A stretch of 37,409 nt of DNA from Verrucomicrobiia bacterium (GTDB lineage Bacteria; Verrucomicrobiota; Verrucomicrobiia; Limisphaerales; JADLHS01), in contig WYBW01000109.1 in assembly GCA_011525685.1 (NCBI GenBank), forward strand, positions 1 to 37,409. Direction: 5' to 3'. Position 1 is the first letter of the stretch. Each line of letters opens with the position of its first letter. Of this stretch, positions 8,111-15,451 are shown one piece after another. The notes beneath the pieces are model-generated. The model was given only the letters and a program-made list of their open reading frames with translations, was not told where the DNA came from and did no database searches. The translations under genes and the position numbers were made by a program.

Positions 8111-8479
8111 TCAGGTCTTCGTGGAAGTTCTGGCCGCTTCGATCATCTCCCAAAACTTCGGATTTTCCTGGAGCGCCTCGTCCTCCTTGACCTTCAAGCC
8201 GGAGCGATAGAAGAAGTCCTTGACCGTGTGCCGGCTCAGGATGCGATGCACCAGCACGCCCAAATCGTGGCGCTCAAAGTACACGCGGTAATCTCCGACA
8301 CGGAAGCGGTGCAACGTGCGCCCGCCGCGCTCCAGCTTGCCGAACTCGTCGAGTTCGGTCCCGATGACCTGCTGCGGCAGCCCGCGGAACTCGCCCAGGA
8401 TTTGCAGTTGCAGCTCCTTGGGCATGCGCGCCAGTTCACCCGCGCTGGTTGGGGTAAAAATGATTTGGAATGGACTCAC
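8111..8479 (-). CDS. RelE/ParE-like toxin-family protein, apparently without antitoxin
   Basis: From a GTG at 8479 this gives about 122 residues beginning (M)SPFQIIFTPTSAGELARMPK, which matches the beta-strand plus helix opening of RelE/ParE toxins. Then come DEFGKLERGGRTLHRFRVGD, YRVYFERHDLGVLVHRIL and RHTVKDFFYRS, the usual C-terminal beta-hairpin with basic residues. About 25 residues follow that are not part of the core fold. The frame is open to 8719 and an ATG exists at 8554, but the added sequence reads like non-coding DNA. RelE members cleave mRNA on the ribosome and ParE members poison gyrase; which applies here is unclear. No small antitoxin-like gene was found on either side. Confidence 0.75.
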   Translation of the reverse strand: MSPFQIIFTPTSAGELARMPKELQLQILGEFRGLPQQVIGTELDEFGKLERGGRTLHRFRVGDYRVYFERHDLGVLVHRILSRHTVKDFFYRSGLKVKEDEALQENPKFWEMIEAARTSTKT

Positions 8480-8894
8480 GCTGGTTGCCAGTCGCGGGTT
8501 GATGGTTGATCGCTGGGGGCACGAAGTTCGCGCATGAGCCACTTTGTAGTCCATCACCCCGCAGCCATCAACCTTCAACTTCTGGAAGTGATGCCGCGCG
8601 CAGAACCAGTGAGGGTGCTCCGCTGATTGGCTCAACGCCTGCCTGCTGACAAATCCCAGACCTGTCGCGTCGCCCGTCGGTTCACCAAAACTTACAAACC
8701 ACGACCTCGTTGGAGGCACTCGAGGGTTTCAGGGGGCTGGATTGACCCAAATCGCGCAAACTGGCAACGGGTCTGCTAACTGTGGGATTTGGAGTCGTCA
8801 ATGCGTTCGATCACGGAATACTCGCACCCCTTCCGGGCCTCAGCCGCTTGGAAAAGCAAGGTCGCGTCCTAGAAATTGTCACCGGCCACGCACC
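8480..8894. other. intergenic region upstream of the toxin-like and GYF genes
   Basis: This is about 415 bases between the divergent RelE-like and GYF_2 genes. Frames are open through it on both strands, but the translations show no domain and unusual composition. Short near-repeats such as GATGGTTGATCG/AACCTTCAACT lie near 8500-8580 and look like simple intergenic duplications. It should carry promoters for both flanking genes, but I cannot point to convincing -35/-10 pairs. No antitoxin frame is visible. Confidence 0.5.
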
Positions 8895-10118
8895 ATGCAA
8901 AAGATATACTTAGCCCGCCCCGGTGCCCAAAAGGAAGGCCCCTTCAGCCTGGAGCAGATCAATCACTACCTTGCCACCAAAAAAATAAACGACACCGACT
9001 TTTGGGCCTGGCACGAGGGCCTTCCCGCCTGGACTCCGCTTTATTCGGTCCCGGGCGTTTCACCGCAGGCCTGGGTGGTCCCAGAACGCGAAACCAGCCC
9101 TCGAACCTCAATGGCGAGTGATTCATCTCCTTTCCGCGTTACCCAGACCAACCCGATCCGCGTCGAGGCGACCCGGAAATCAATGCCCGCCGCCGAAGCG
9201 AATCCCTTCGCCGACCGGGCGGAGCCAGAAACCAAGGTAACGCCGACAAACTCACCGACACCCAAGCCGTCCGGCGAAATCACGGCTTCCCCCTCCGAGC
9301 CGAAGACCGAGGTGGAGAAACCCACCACTGCACCTGTTGCCCTGTCGCAGCCGCAGGCGTTGAAGCCTGAGACGAAAGCACCGCCAAGCGTCCACGCCGC
9401 GGTGGCTGCCTCCGAAGCGGTGATCGCTCCTCCCGCGGTCTCTCTGCCAGAGCCGGATCACTCCAGGTCCAACGGGAGTGACAACGATGACTCGTCGCTC
9501 GCCGTTGGTGGCGATGCCGTCGTCGCCGATCTTTGGATAGCAAACGGCTTTGTGCGCCCGACTGAAGCGACTCGAATGTCGCCGTCACCCGGCGGCGAGG
9601 TGGCTTCGCCTCCACCTTCAGACGCATCGAAGTGCGTCGTTCCGGCCGACAACGAAGTCACCCCGGCTGCGAGCGAGGGTGAATCTCCGCGGACGGCTGC
9701 CGCGCCGCCGGTCCAGGAGTCGCCGAAGGTCGAAGAAATCTTCGCTGCTCCTTCGATGTTCTCGGGCAAGCCATTTGCCGCGCTGGATCAGATTTTTGTG
9801 TTCACCACCGGTGAAGGACATTCCGCGTTCAAGTCCGAAGCCACCCGGCTGATGTTGGAGGAGGTGGCTGACGAAAAGTTCGAGGCGATTCGAGTCAGGG
9901 TGCCTGTGGACGTGATTGGCGGTGCCGCCCCGAAGGTCTTGGAGGCCATTCGCGCCGGCTCCATTCCCGGATCCATCTGGCGGGCGCTCTCGAAAATCAA
10001 ACCGTCCGTGGCCCAGCAGGCCCACGAGGGGGCGTATCACCTTTGCGTTCGCACCTTCCTCGCGGAATCCAAGGACCTGGTTGCCCTGTTCCTGCTTTAC
10101 AACAAGCAAAAGCTGTAG
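8895..10118 (+). CDS. GYF_2-domain protein with a conserved-looking C-terminal domain
   Basis: The protein has 407 residues from the ATG at 8895 (MQKIYLARPGAQKEGPFSLE). The frame is open further upstream, but only from this ATG does the protein begin with a complete domain. Residues of about 2-50 form a GYF_2 domain with the G-P-F-S-L-E-Q-I and WAWHEGLPAWTPL signature, normally a protein-interaction module in bacterial membrane or cytosolic proteins. Residues of about 60-290 are Pro/Ala/Ser/Glu-rich and likely disordered. The last 110 residues, from LDQIFVFTTGEGHSAFKSEA to the end, are ordered and mixed alpha/beta, and I do not recognise them. There is no signal peptide or membrane segment, so it is probably cytosolic. 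The 3' end overlaps a possible antisense frame. Confidence 0.8.
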   Translation: MQKIYLARPGAQKEGPFSLEQINHYLATKKINDTDFWAWHEGLPAWTPLYSVPGVSPQAWVVPERETSPRTSMASDSSPFRVTQTNPIRVEATRKSMPAAEANPFADRAEPETKVTPTNSPTPKPSGEITASPSEPKTEVEKPTTAPVALSQPQALKPETKAPPSVHAAVAASEAVIAPPAVSLPEPDHSRSNGSDNDDSSLAVGGDAVVADLWIANGFVRPTEATRMSPSPGGEVASPPPSDASKCVVPADNEVTPAASEGESPRTAAAPPVQESPKVEEIFAAPSMFSGKPFAALDQIFVFTTGEGHSAFKSEATRLMLEEVADEKFEAIRVRVPVDVIGGAAPKVLEAIRAGSIPGSIWRALSKIKPSVAQQAHEGAYHLCVRTFLAESKDLVALFLLYNKQKL

Positions 10119-10314
10119 CGGGATGGGCGTCACCGACACCCGTGGCATCCGACCGGATGGGCGGAGCGAACTCTGGTTGGCGACGCTCCTTCACCCGCCG
10201 CACCTCGGCCGACAGCCAGATCACCGCCAGCACGATCCCCAACAACACTCCGGCGAGCAGAAACCACGGCCAGCGATAACGCGGCCGGGCGGGTGCGGTT
10301 TGTTCACTCGACAT
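9997..10314 (-). CDS. possible small membrane protein
   Basis: From the ATG at 10314 the frame gives about 105 residues. The first 55 are plausible: a short basic N-terminus (MSSEQTAPARPRYRWPW), one strong transmembrane helix (FLLAGVLLGIVLAVIWLS) and a charged segment (EVRRVKERRQPEF). The remaining half is Cys/Gly/Pro-rich, and its last 122 bases run antisense through the end of the GYF_2 gene. It may therefore be non-coding read-through after a lost stop, or the whole frame may be spurious. There are no recognisable domains and no ribosome binding site. Confidence 0.35.
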   Translation of the reverse strand: MSSEQTAPARPRYRWPWFLLAGVLLGIVLAVIWLSAEVRRVKERRQPEFAPPIRSDATGVGDAHPATAFACCKAGTGQPGPWIPRGRCERKGDTPPRGPAGPRTV

Positions 10315-10543
10315 CGCGGCGGATATTCCCGCAGGGCCGGCCCAAAGACAATCGGGATTTCTGACAGCAACTCTCACTGTGGCCCGGAGCGCGGCTGTGT
10401 CATCCCGACCTGCCGCAGCGTTCTGGCGAAAAACTGCCTGGCCCGCGCTGCGGCTGGTCTTCGACACAGCCATGCTCCTCAAATCCGGGATTTCTGAAGT
10501 CCGCGCTTGCCTTGGCTCCATGGCAGGTCTGAGATTCCGGGCC

Positions 10544-11224
10544 ATGAAACTGAACGGCCCGTGGACGCTGACTGTATTCCTGATCCTCGCACTGGCACGC
10601 ACCTCGACGATCGGCGCTGAAACGAATCACAACTTCGCGCGATGGGAGAAGGAAATTGCGGCCTTCGAGCAAATGGACCGCACCAATCCACCGCCCAAGG
10701 GCGCGGTGCTGTTCATCGGCTCCTCGACCATCCGGCTGTGGAAGACGCTGGCCCGGGATTTCCCGAATCATCAGGTCATCAATCGCGGGTTTGGCGGGTC
10801 GCAGATCGTGGATGCCACCCACTTCGCCGAGCGGATCATTTTCCCTTACGAACCGAAAGTCATTTTCCTGCGCGCTGGCGGCAACGATCTTTGGGCGGGC
10901 AAATCGCCGGAACAAGTGTTTGCCGAGTTCAAGGCATTCGTCACGAAGGTTCACGCGAGACTGCCGGAAACAGAAATTGTGTTCATCGCGCTCTGCCCCA
11001 GCGTCGCGCGGTGGGCAAGAGCGGAGCAGGAAAAGACGCTCAACACGCTGGTCCAACAGTTTGCCCGGCAGACACCGCGCGTGAGTTGCACCGAAGGCGA
11101 TGTGATGTCCCTCGATGCCGCTGGCAAACCGCGCCCGGAGCTGTTCGTTTCGGACATGCTGCATTTCAACGCGGAGGGCTACAAGTTGCTGGCCGAAGTG
11201 GTGCGGCCCCATCTGCCGAAATAG
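10544..11224 (+). CDS. exported SGNH/GDSL-type hydrolase
   Basis: The protein has 226 residues. The ATG at 10544 begins a signal peptide (MKLNGPWTLTVFLILALART); the longer open frame adds unlikely sequence. SGNH blocks are complete. Block I is VLFIGSSTIRLW, with the nucleophile Ser at about residue 61. Block II is NRGFGGS, with the oxyanion Gly near 85. Block III is RAGGNDLW, with Asn at about 114. Block V is SDMLHFN, with Asp204 and His207. This family includes lipases, esterases and carbohydrate acetylesterases. The short size and the F-G-G-S block II fit the lysophospholipase/platelet-activating-factor acetylhydrolase-like group found in polysaccharide-degrading bacteria. The substrate is unknown. 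It is likely periplasmic and possibly acts on acylated sugars. Confidence 0.9.
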   Translation: MKLNGPWTLTVFLILALARTSTIGAETNHNFARWEKEIAAFEQMDRTNPPPKGAVLFIGSSTIRLWKTLARDFPNHQVINRGFGGSQIVDATHFAERIIFPYEPKVIFLRAGGNDLWAGKSPEQVFAEFKAFVTKVHARLPETEIVFIALCPSVARWARAEQEKTLNTLVQQFARQTPRVSCTEGDVMSLDAAGKPRPELFVSDMLHFNAEGYKLLAEVVRPHLPK

Positions 11225-11302
11225 GCTCTCTGCGGAACAGACAAAGCCTTCACGCGTTCTTGCAGCGCACTCGACGTTCGGGCGGCATTCGCTAAACTCG
11301 CG

Positions 11303-12610
11303 TTGAACTTTATGCGCGAGGGTGAAATCCCCGACACACCGGCGCCGCCGGGGCCGCTCCACGCGGGGCACGATCCCTACGCGGTGCTGCGCAATCGCGA
11401 CTTCCTGCTTTACCTCGTGGGCCGGCTCATCGCGGCGTTCGGGCAGCAGATGCTGACGGTGGCGGTGGGCTGGGAACTTTACGAACGCACGCAATCGGCG
11501 CTCAACCTGGGTTACGTCGGATTGACCCAGATGATTCCCATGGTGCTCTGCACGCTCCCGGCCGGGCACGTGGCCGACAACTTCGAGCGCAAGCGGGTGG
11601 TCATGGCCATGATCTCGGTGATTGCCGCGGCCAGCCTTGGCCTTACGCTCATTTCGGCGCTGCACGCGCCGGTGTTCTGGATCTACGTCTGCCTGTTCGT
11701 CTCGGGCACGGCGCGGACCTTCTTGTGGCCGGCCAGCGCGGCGTTCCTCCCGCACCTCGTGCCGCGGAACATGTTTTCGCGCGCCGTCACCTGGAACAGC
11801 GGGACGTTTCACCTTTCGGCGGTGGCCGGGCCGGCGGCGGGCGGGGCGCTCATCGCCCTGACGCACAACGCCGTCACGGTCTATGCGATCAATACCACTG
11901 CCGCCCTGATCTGCCTCGTGCTGGTGTGGTTCATCCGCCGACGCCACGTCGTGGGGGTGAAGGAAAAGATGACATTCACCACCCTCATGGCCGGGTTCAA
12001 TTTCGTGCTCCACAACCGGATCATTTTCGGAACGATCACGCTCGACATGTTTGCCGTGGTGCTGGGCGGCGCGACGGCGTTGCTGCCGGTTTACGCGAAG
12101 GATGTCTTGCACGTTGGACCGAGCGGACTGGGTTTGTTGCAGGCGGCGATGCCGGCGGGGGCCGTTTTCTGCGCGTTGATCATTGCTCACCGCCCGCCCA
12201 TGGAGAAGGCGGGTCGCGCGCTGTTGTGGGGGGTGGCGGCGTTCGGAGCGGGCATCATCGTGTTTGGATTATCAAAGTGGTTTTGGCTGTCACTCGCGGC
12301 GTTGTTTGTGTGTGGGGCGGTGGATAATGTGAGCGTGGTGATACGGCACACCCTGGTGCAATTGCTCGCGCCGGACGAGAAACGCGGGCGCGTCTCGGCC
12401 GTGAACAGCCTGTTCATCGGCACCTCGAACGAGTTTGGCGGCTTCCGGTCGGGGGCGGTGGCGCATTGGTTCGGTCCCGCAATGGGCAATGCCATCGCCA
12501 CGGGCGCGCTGGTCTCGGTGGTGTCGGGCGGCGTCGGCACGATCCTGGTGGTGCTGGCCGTGGCTTTGATCTGGCCGGAAATCCGGCGTTACGAAAGACT
12601 GGATTCCTGA
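11303..12610 (+). CDS. MFS transporter (DHA3-like, MFS_3 type)
   Basis: The protein has about 435 residues from the TTG at 11303 (next in-frame ATG at 11312). After a cytosolic N-terminus rich in Pro, about twelve hydrophobic helices follow from LRNRDFLLYLVGRLIAAFGQ. The MFS signature between helices 2 and 3, GHVADNFERKRVVM (the G-x-x-x-D-R/K-x-G-R-R-x-x type), is visible, and a second half begins near IIFGTITLDMFAVVLGG. The pattern matches the MFS_3/EntS-like group of exporters for drugs or siderophores. The substrate is not deducible. It is followed after 8 bases by the DUF72 gene, so the two are probably co-transcribed. Confidence 0.9.
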   Translation: MNFMREGEIPDTPAPPGPLHAGHDPYAVLRNRDFLLYLVGRLIAAFGQQMLTVAVGWELYERTQSALNLGYVGLTQMIPMVLCTLPAGHVADNFERKRVVMAMISVIAAASLGLTLISALHAPVFWIYVCLFVSGTARTFLWPASAAFLPHLVPRNMFSRAVTWNSGTFHLSAVAGPAAGGALIALTHNAVTVYAINTTAALICLVLVWFIRRRHVVGVKEKMTFTTLMAGFNFVLHNRIIFGTITLDMFAVVLGGATALLPVYAKDVLHVGPSGLGLLQAAMPAGAVFCALIIAHRPPMEKAGRALLWGVAAFGAGIIVFGLSKWFWLSLAALFVCGAVDNVSVVIRHTLVQLLAPDEKRGRVSAVNSLFIGTSNEFGGFRSGAVAHWFGPAMGNAIATGALVSVVSGGVGTILVVLAVALIWPEIRRYERLDS

Positions 12611-12618
12611 GCCGGCGC

Positions 12619-13563
12619 ATGACGATGGATCGAAACCAATTGAAGTCGGCGGTGGGTGACTTCGCCACCAAGGGCGTGTTCATCGGCACTTCGTCTTGGA
12701 AATACCCCGGCTGGCTCGGTCAACTTTACGAGCGCGACCGCTACATCTGGCGCGGCAAGTTTTCCAACGCCCGTTTCGAGCGGCTTTGCCTGACTGAATA
12801 CGCCCAAGTATTCAAGACCGTGTCCGTGGACGCGGCCTACTATCAGTTCCCCAGACGCGAGTGGCTCGAGGAAATGGTTGTTCAGGTGCCGGACGATTTC
12901 CGGTTGACGCTCAAGGTGACGGATGAAATCACGTTGAAGAAGTTTCCGAACCAGCCCCGTTTCGGCCATCGCGCCGGCCAGCCCAACCCGAACTTTCTGA
13001 ACGCGGATCTGTTCGGCTCGGCGTTTCTCGCCGCCTGCGAGCCTTTCCGGTCGAACCTCGGGGTTCTCATTTTTGAGTTCAGCCAGTTCCACTCGGGCGA
13101 CTTTGCGCGTGGACGGGAATTCGTGGCCGCCCTTGATGAGTTTCTGTCAAAGCTGCCGCGGGGCTGGCGTTACGGTGTGGAGATCCGCAACCGAAATCTT
13201 CTTCAGCCGGAATACTTTGAGGTTCTGGCGCGGCACGGCGTGGCGCACGTGTTCAACAGTTGGCAGGACATGCCTCCGGTCGCTGAACAAGCCGCCCTCC
13301 CGGGCAGCCGGACCAGCCCGGAGTTCGTGGCCGCCCGATTCCTGTTGCGGCCCGGTCGGAAATACGATGAGGCTGTGAAACTGTTCAGTCCGTACGACCA
13401 GACGAAGGATCCCTACCCGGAAGGCCGTCGCGCGGCGGCAAATTTGATTCGCGAATCTCTGACCGCCGAAAGCCGAACTCAGGCCTTTATTTACTTGAAC
13501 AACCGCTTCGAGGGCAACGCGCTCGCATCCATCGCGGCCATCTTGAGCGAAGCCGAAGCTTGA
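12619..13563 (+). CDS. DUF72 (YecE-like) protein
   Basis: The protein has 314 residues from the ATG at 12619; another ATG lies at 12625. DUF72 hallmarks are present: FIGTSSWKYPGWLGQLYERD at about residues 17-36, the Y-x-x-x-F-x-T/V-V-x-V-D/N-A-x-Y-Y-Q-F-P stretch, LTLKVTDEIT, VLIFEFSQFH, and GVEIRNRNLLQPEYFEVLAR. Near the C-terminus is IYLNNRFEGNALASI. The family has a TIM-barrel-like fold resembling xylose isomerase/endonuclease IV barrels and no established biochemical function. It begins 8 bases after the MFS gene stop. No ribosome binding site is clear, so translational coupling is likely. Confidence 0.92.
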   Translation: MTMDRNQLKSAVGDFATKGVFIGTSSWKYPGWLGQLYERDRYIWRGKFSNARFERLCLTEYAQVFKTVSVDAAYYQFPRREWLEEMVVQVPDDFRLTLKVTDEITLKKFPNQPRFGHRAGQPNPNFLNADLFGSAFLAACEPFRSNLGVLIFEFSQFHSGDFARGREFVAALDEFLSKLPRGWRYGVEIRNRNLLQPEYFEVLARHGVAHVFNSWQDMPPVAEQAALPGSRTSPEFVAARFLLRPGRKYDEAVKLFSPYDQTKDPYPEGRRAAANLIRESLTAESRTQAFIYLNNRFEGNALASIAAILSEAEA

Positions 13564-13684
13564 GGGGCACTGCTTGCATTGGGAGTGACCCCGGGAGCCG
13601 GTTCAAGAGCGGCACCGGGGCATAATCGCCTCTTCACCCATTGTAAAGCTTCGCTTCTTGGACTATCTGTAGTTTGAGGTCCGG

Positions 13685-15451
13685 ATGCGTATGAATGGCG
13701 AGCGGTCATTTGGGAATGAAGTGGAGCGGTTTTCGGCGGGAGGAAATTGCGCGCAACGGACTGTTCGCGGCCAGGGAAGTGACGAGGCCCTCTCCAGCTT
13801 CACGGATCAAACCTACTCTCCGCTCCCCGCGCCAAATTCCCTGTCTCACCGGGTGGTTACTCTGGCGTTTCTGTCCGAACCCCGGGTCACGGATTTGATC
13901 AGCGAGCAACTGGCCGCAGCGTTGCGGACGGAAACCGGCGAGATGACCGTGCTGGTGCGGTTTGAGCGTGAGACGGGCGGCGATTGCCGAAAGGCTGATC
14001 TGTCGCTCAACGGTGAATTTCACATGCCGCCGCAAATCCACCGGACGGCAGCGGGCTTCCATATACTGATCCTCGGCGTTGGTCCCGAACCACCTTCGCC
14101 AGCCGGCATCGCTTCACTGGTAAGCCAGTTGCGACTTCACTTCCACCACGTCCTGCTCGCCGCGCCGGTGGACGAGGATTCCGCGCCCTGGCTGGCGGAA
14201 TGTGTGCTCCGCTCCAGCCTCACCTACCTGCTGACGTCAGCCAAGATTGGTGAGTCGCAGTTTGTTCATTCGCTCGTGCGCCGGGTGCGGTCGCGGTCCG
14301 GCCCGCAACCTCCCCGCGTCAAACTCATCGGCTGCGCCGGCCGCGAGGAAGAGTCGCAGGATTTTGATCAGCTCACGCAGACTGTGGCGTTGCCGGTACA
14401 TCTTTTCATTCACGATTGCCCTGGGCTGGCCGGAGCGTCCGCCTCCGCGTCGGGGACTGCTTTGTCTGGGTTGTTTCGCGCGGATGTGCGTCGGCTGGCC
14501 CGCGAAATCTGCGGGCGCTGGGTCGGGTTGGCCCTGTCCTCCGGCGCGGCGAAGGGCTTCGCTCATGTCGGAGTGATCCAGGTTCTCGAGGAAAACGGCA
14601 TCGAGGTGGACATTGTCGCGGGGTCGAGCATGGGCGCGTATGTCGGCTCGTTGTGGGCCTACGGGGGCGATGGCGCGGAACTGGAGCGGATTGCGCGCGA
14701 GATGGAGGCGCGCTGGTCCTTGTTGTCGTTGGTGGACCCCGCCTTCCCGCCGCGGCAGGGGTTCCTGCGGGGGTTCGCTGTCAAGAAGCGGCTCATGCGG
14801 ACCATCGGCCAGGTTCGCTTTGCCGGACTGGCCCGGCCACTGCGCGTCGTCGCCGGCAATCTCGCCACGCTGGAGCGTGTGATTTTCTCCGCTGGCGAAG
14901 TGGCGCCGGCGGTTCATGCCAGTTGCGCCGTGCCCGGAGTGTGCGTGCCCGTGACGATTGACGGTGAAACTTACATTGACGGCGGCATCGTGGATCCGTT
15001 GCCGGTGGATGTGCTGCGGGAAATGGGGGTGGCGCGTGTCATCGCCGTGGACGTCATCCCGACCTTGGAGCGGATTCGAGCCGGCCTGGGTGCGGCTCGC
15101 GAGCCGAAGAGAAGTTCACCCAGCGGAGTTCGACAGGTGTTCCGCCGGCTCCTTCCGGTCAACCAGCAACTGAATTACTTCGCCCGGGGCAACATTCTTG
15201 AGATTCTGATGCGGAGTCTTTACGGCGCGCAGATTCGTGTGGCGGAAGCCTCGTCGCGGCTGGCCGACCTGGTCCTGCGTCCCGACATCGGGGATGATCG
15301 TTGGCTCGATTATCGGAATCCGCGCAAGTTCATCGCACTCGGTCGTGCGGCAGCCGAGCGGCGTCTCGAAGAAATCAAAGCCCTTGTGGCGGGAAAGGAG
15401 TTGAACCATGAGCAGCAGCCTGCTTCAGCGGCGCTGGCAGCAACTGCCTGA
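13685..15451 (+). CDS. patatin-like phospholipase with a large N-terminal domain
   Basis: The protein has 588 residues. GAGGT at 13676-13680 precedes ATGs at 13685 and 13691, and the second has the better spacing. The C-terminal half is a patatin domain. It has an oxyanion loop SSGAAKGFAHVGV (about 285-297), the nucleophile elbow G313-S-S315-M-G317, and the catalytic aspartate in Y-I-D432-G-G-I-V-D-P-L-P. This arrangement of a serine-aspartate dyad is typical of RssA/NTE-type phospholipases. The N-terminal 270 residues (VVTLAFLSEPRVTDLISEQL and HHVLLAAPVDEDSAPWLAEC) resemble the middle region of bacterial NTE-like proteins, but a cyclic-nucleotide-binding domain is not evident. It overlaps the next gene by 44 bases, suggesting coupled expression with a ligase. 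Confidence 0.9.
   Translation: MRMNGERSFGNEVERFSAGGNCAQRTVRGQGSDEALSSFTDQTYSPLPAPNSLSHRVVTLAFLSEPRVTDLISEQLAAALRTETGEMTVLVRFERETGGDCRKADLSLNGEFHMPPQIHRTAAGFHILILGVGPEPPSPAGIASLVSQLRLHFHHVLLAAPVDEDSAPWLAECVLRSSLTYLLTSAKIGESQFVHSLVRRVRSRSGPQPPRVKLIGCAGREEESQDFDQLTQTVALPVHLFIHDCPGLAGASASASGTALSGLFRADVRRLAREICGRWVGLALSSGAAKGFAHVGVIQVLEENGIEVDIVAGSSMGAYVGSLWAYGGDGAELERIAREMEARWSLLSLVDPAFPPRQGFLRGFAVKKRLMRTIGQVRFAGLARPLRVVAGNLATLERVIFSAGEVAPAVHASCAVPGVCVPVTIDGETYIDGGIVDPLPVDVLREMGVARVIAVDVIPTLERIRAGLGAAREPKRSSPSGVRQVFRRLLPVNQQLNYFARGNILEILMRSLYGAQIRVAEASSRLADLVLRPDIGDDRWLDYRNPRKFIALGRAAAERRLEEIKALVAGKELNHEQQPASAALAATA
15395..15400 (+). promoter_or_regulatory. strong ribosome binding site for the PaaK-like gene
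   Basis: AAGGAG lies 7 bases before the ATG at 15408, inside the last codons of the patatin gene. It is the best Shine-Dalgarno match I noticed in the window, where most genes lack one. It fixes the start of the ligase gene and allows it to be translated independently of, as well as together with, the phospholipase. Confidence 0.75.

Noticed and set aside
10400..12190. Minus-strand frame of about 596 residues opposite the SGNH and MFS genes
   Set aside because: Composition is His/Arg/Glu-rich with no domain; both plus-strand genes have complete catalytic or membrane features.
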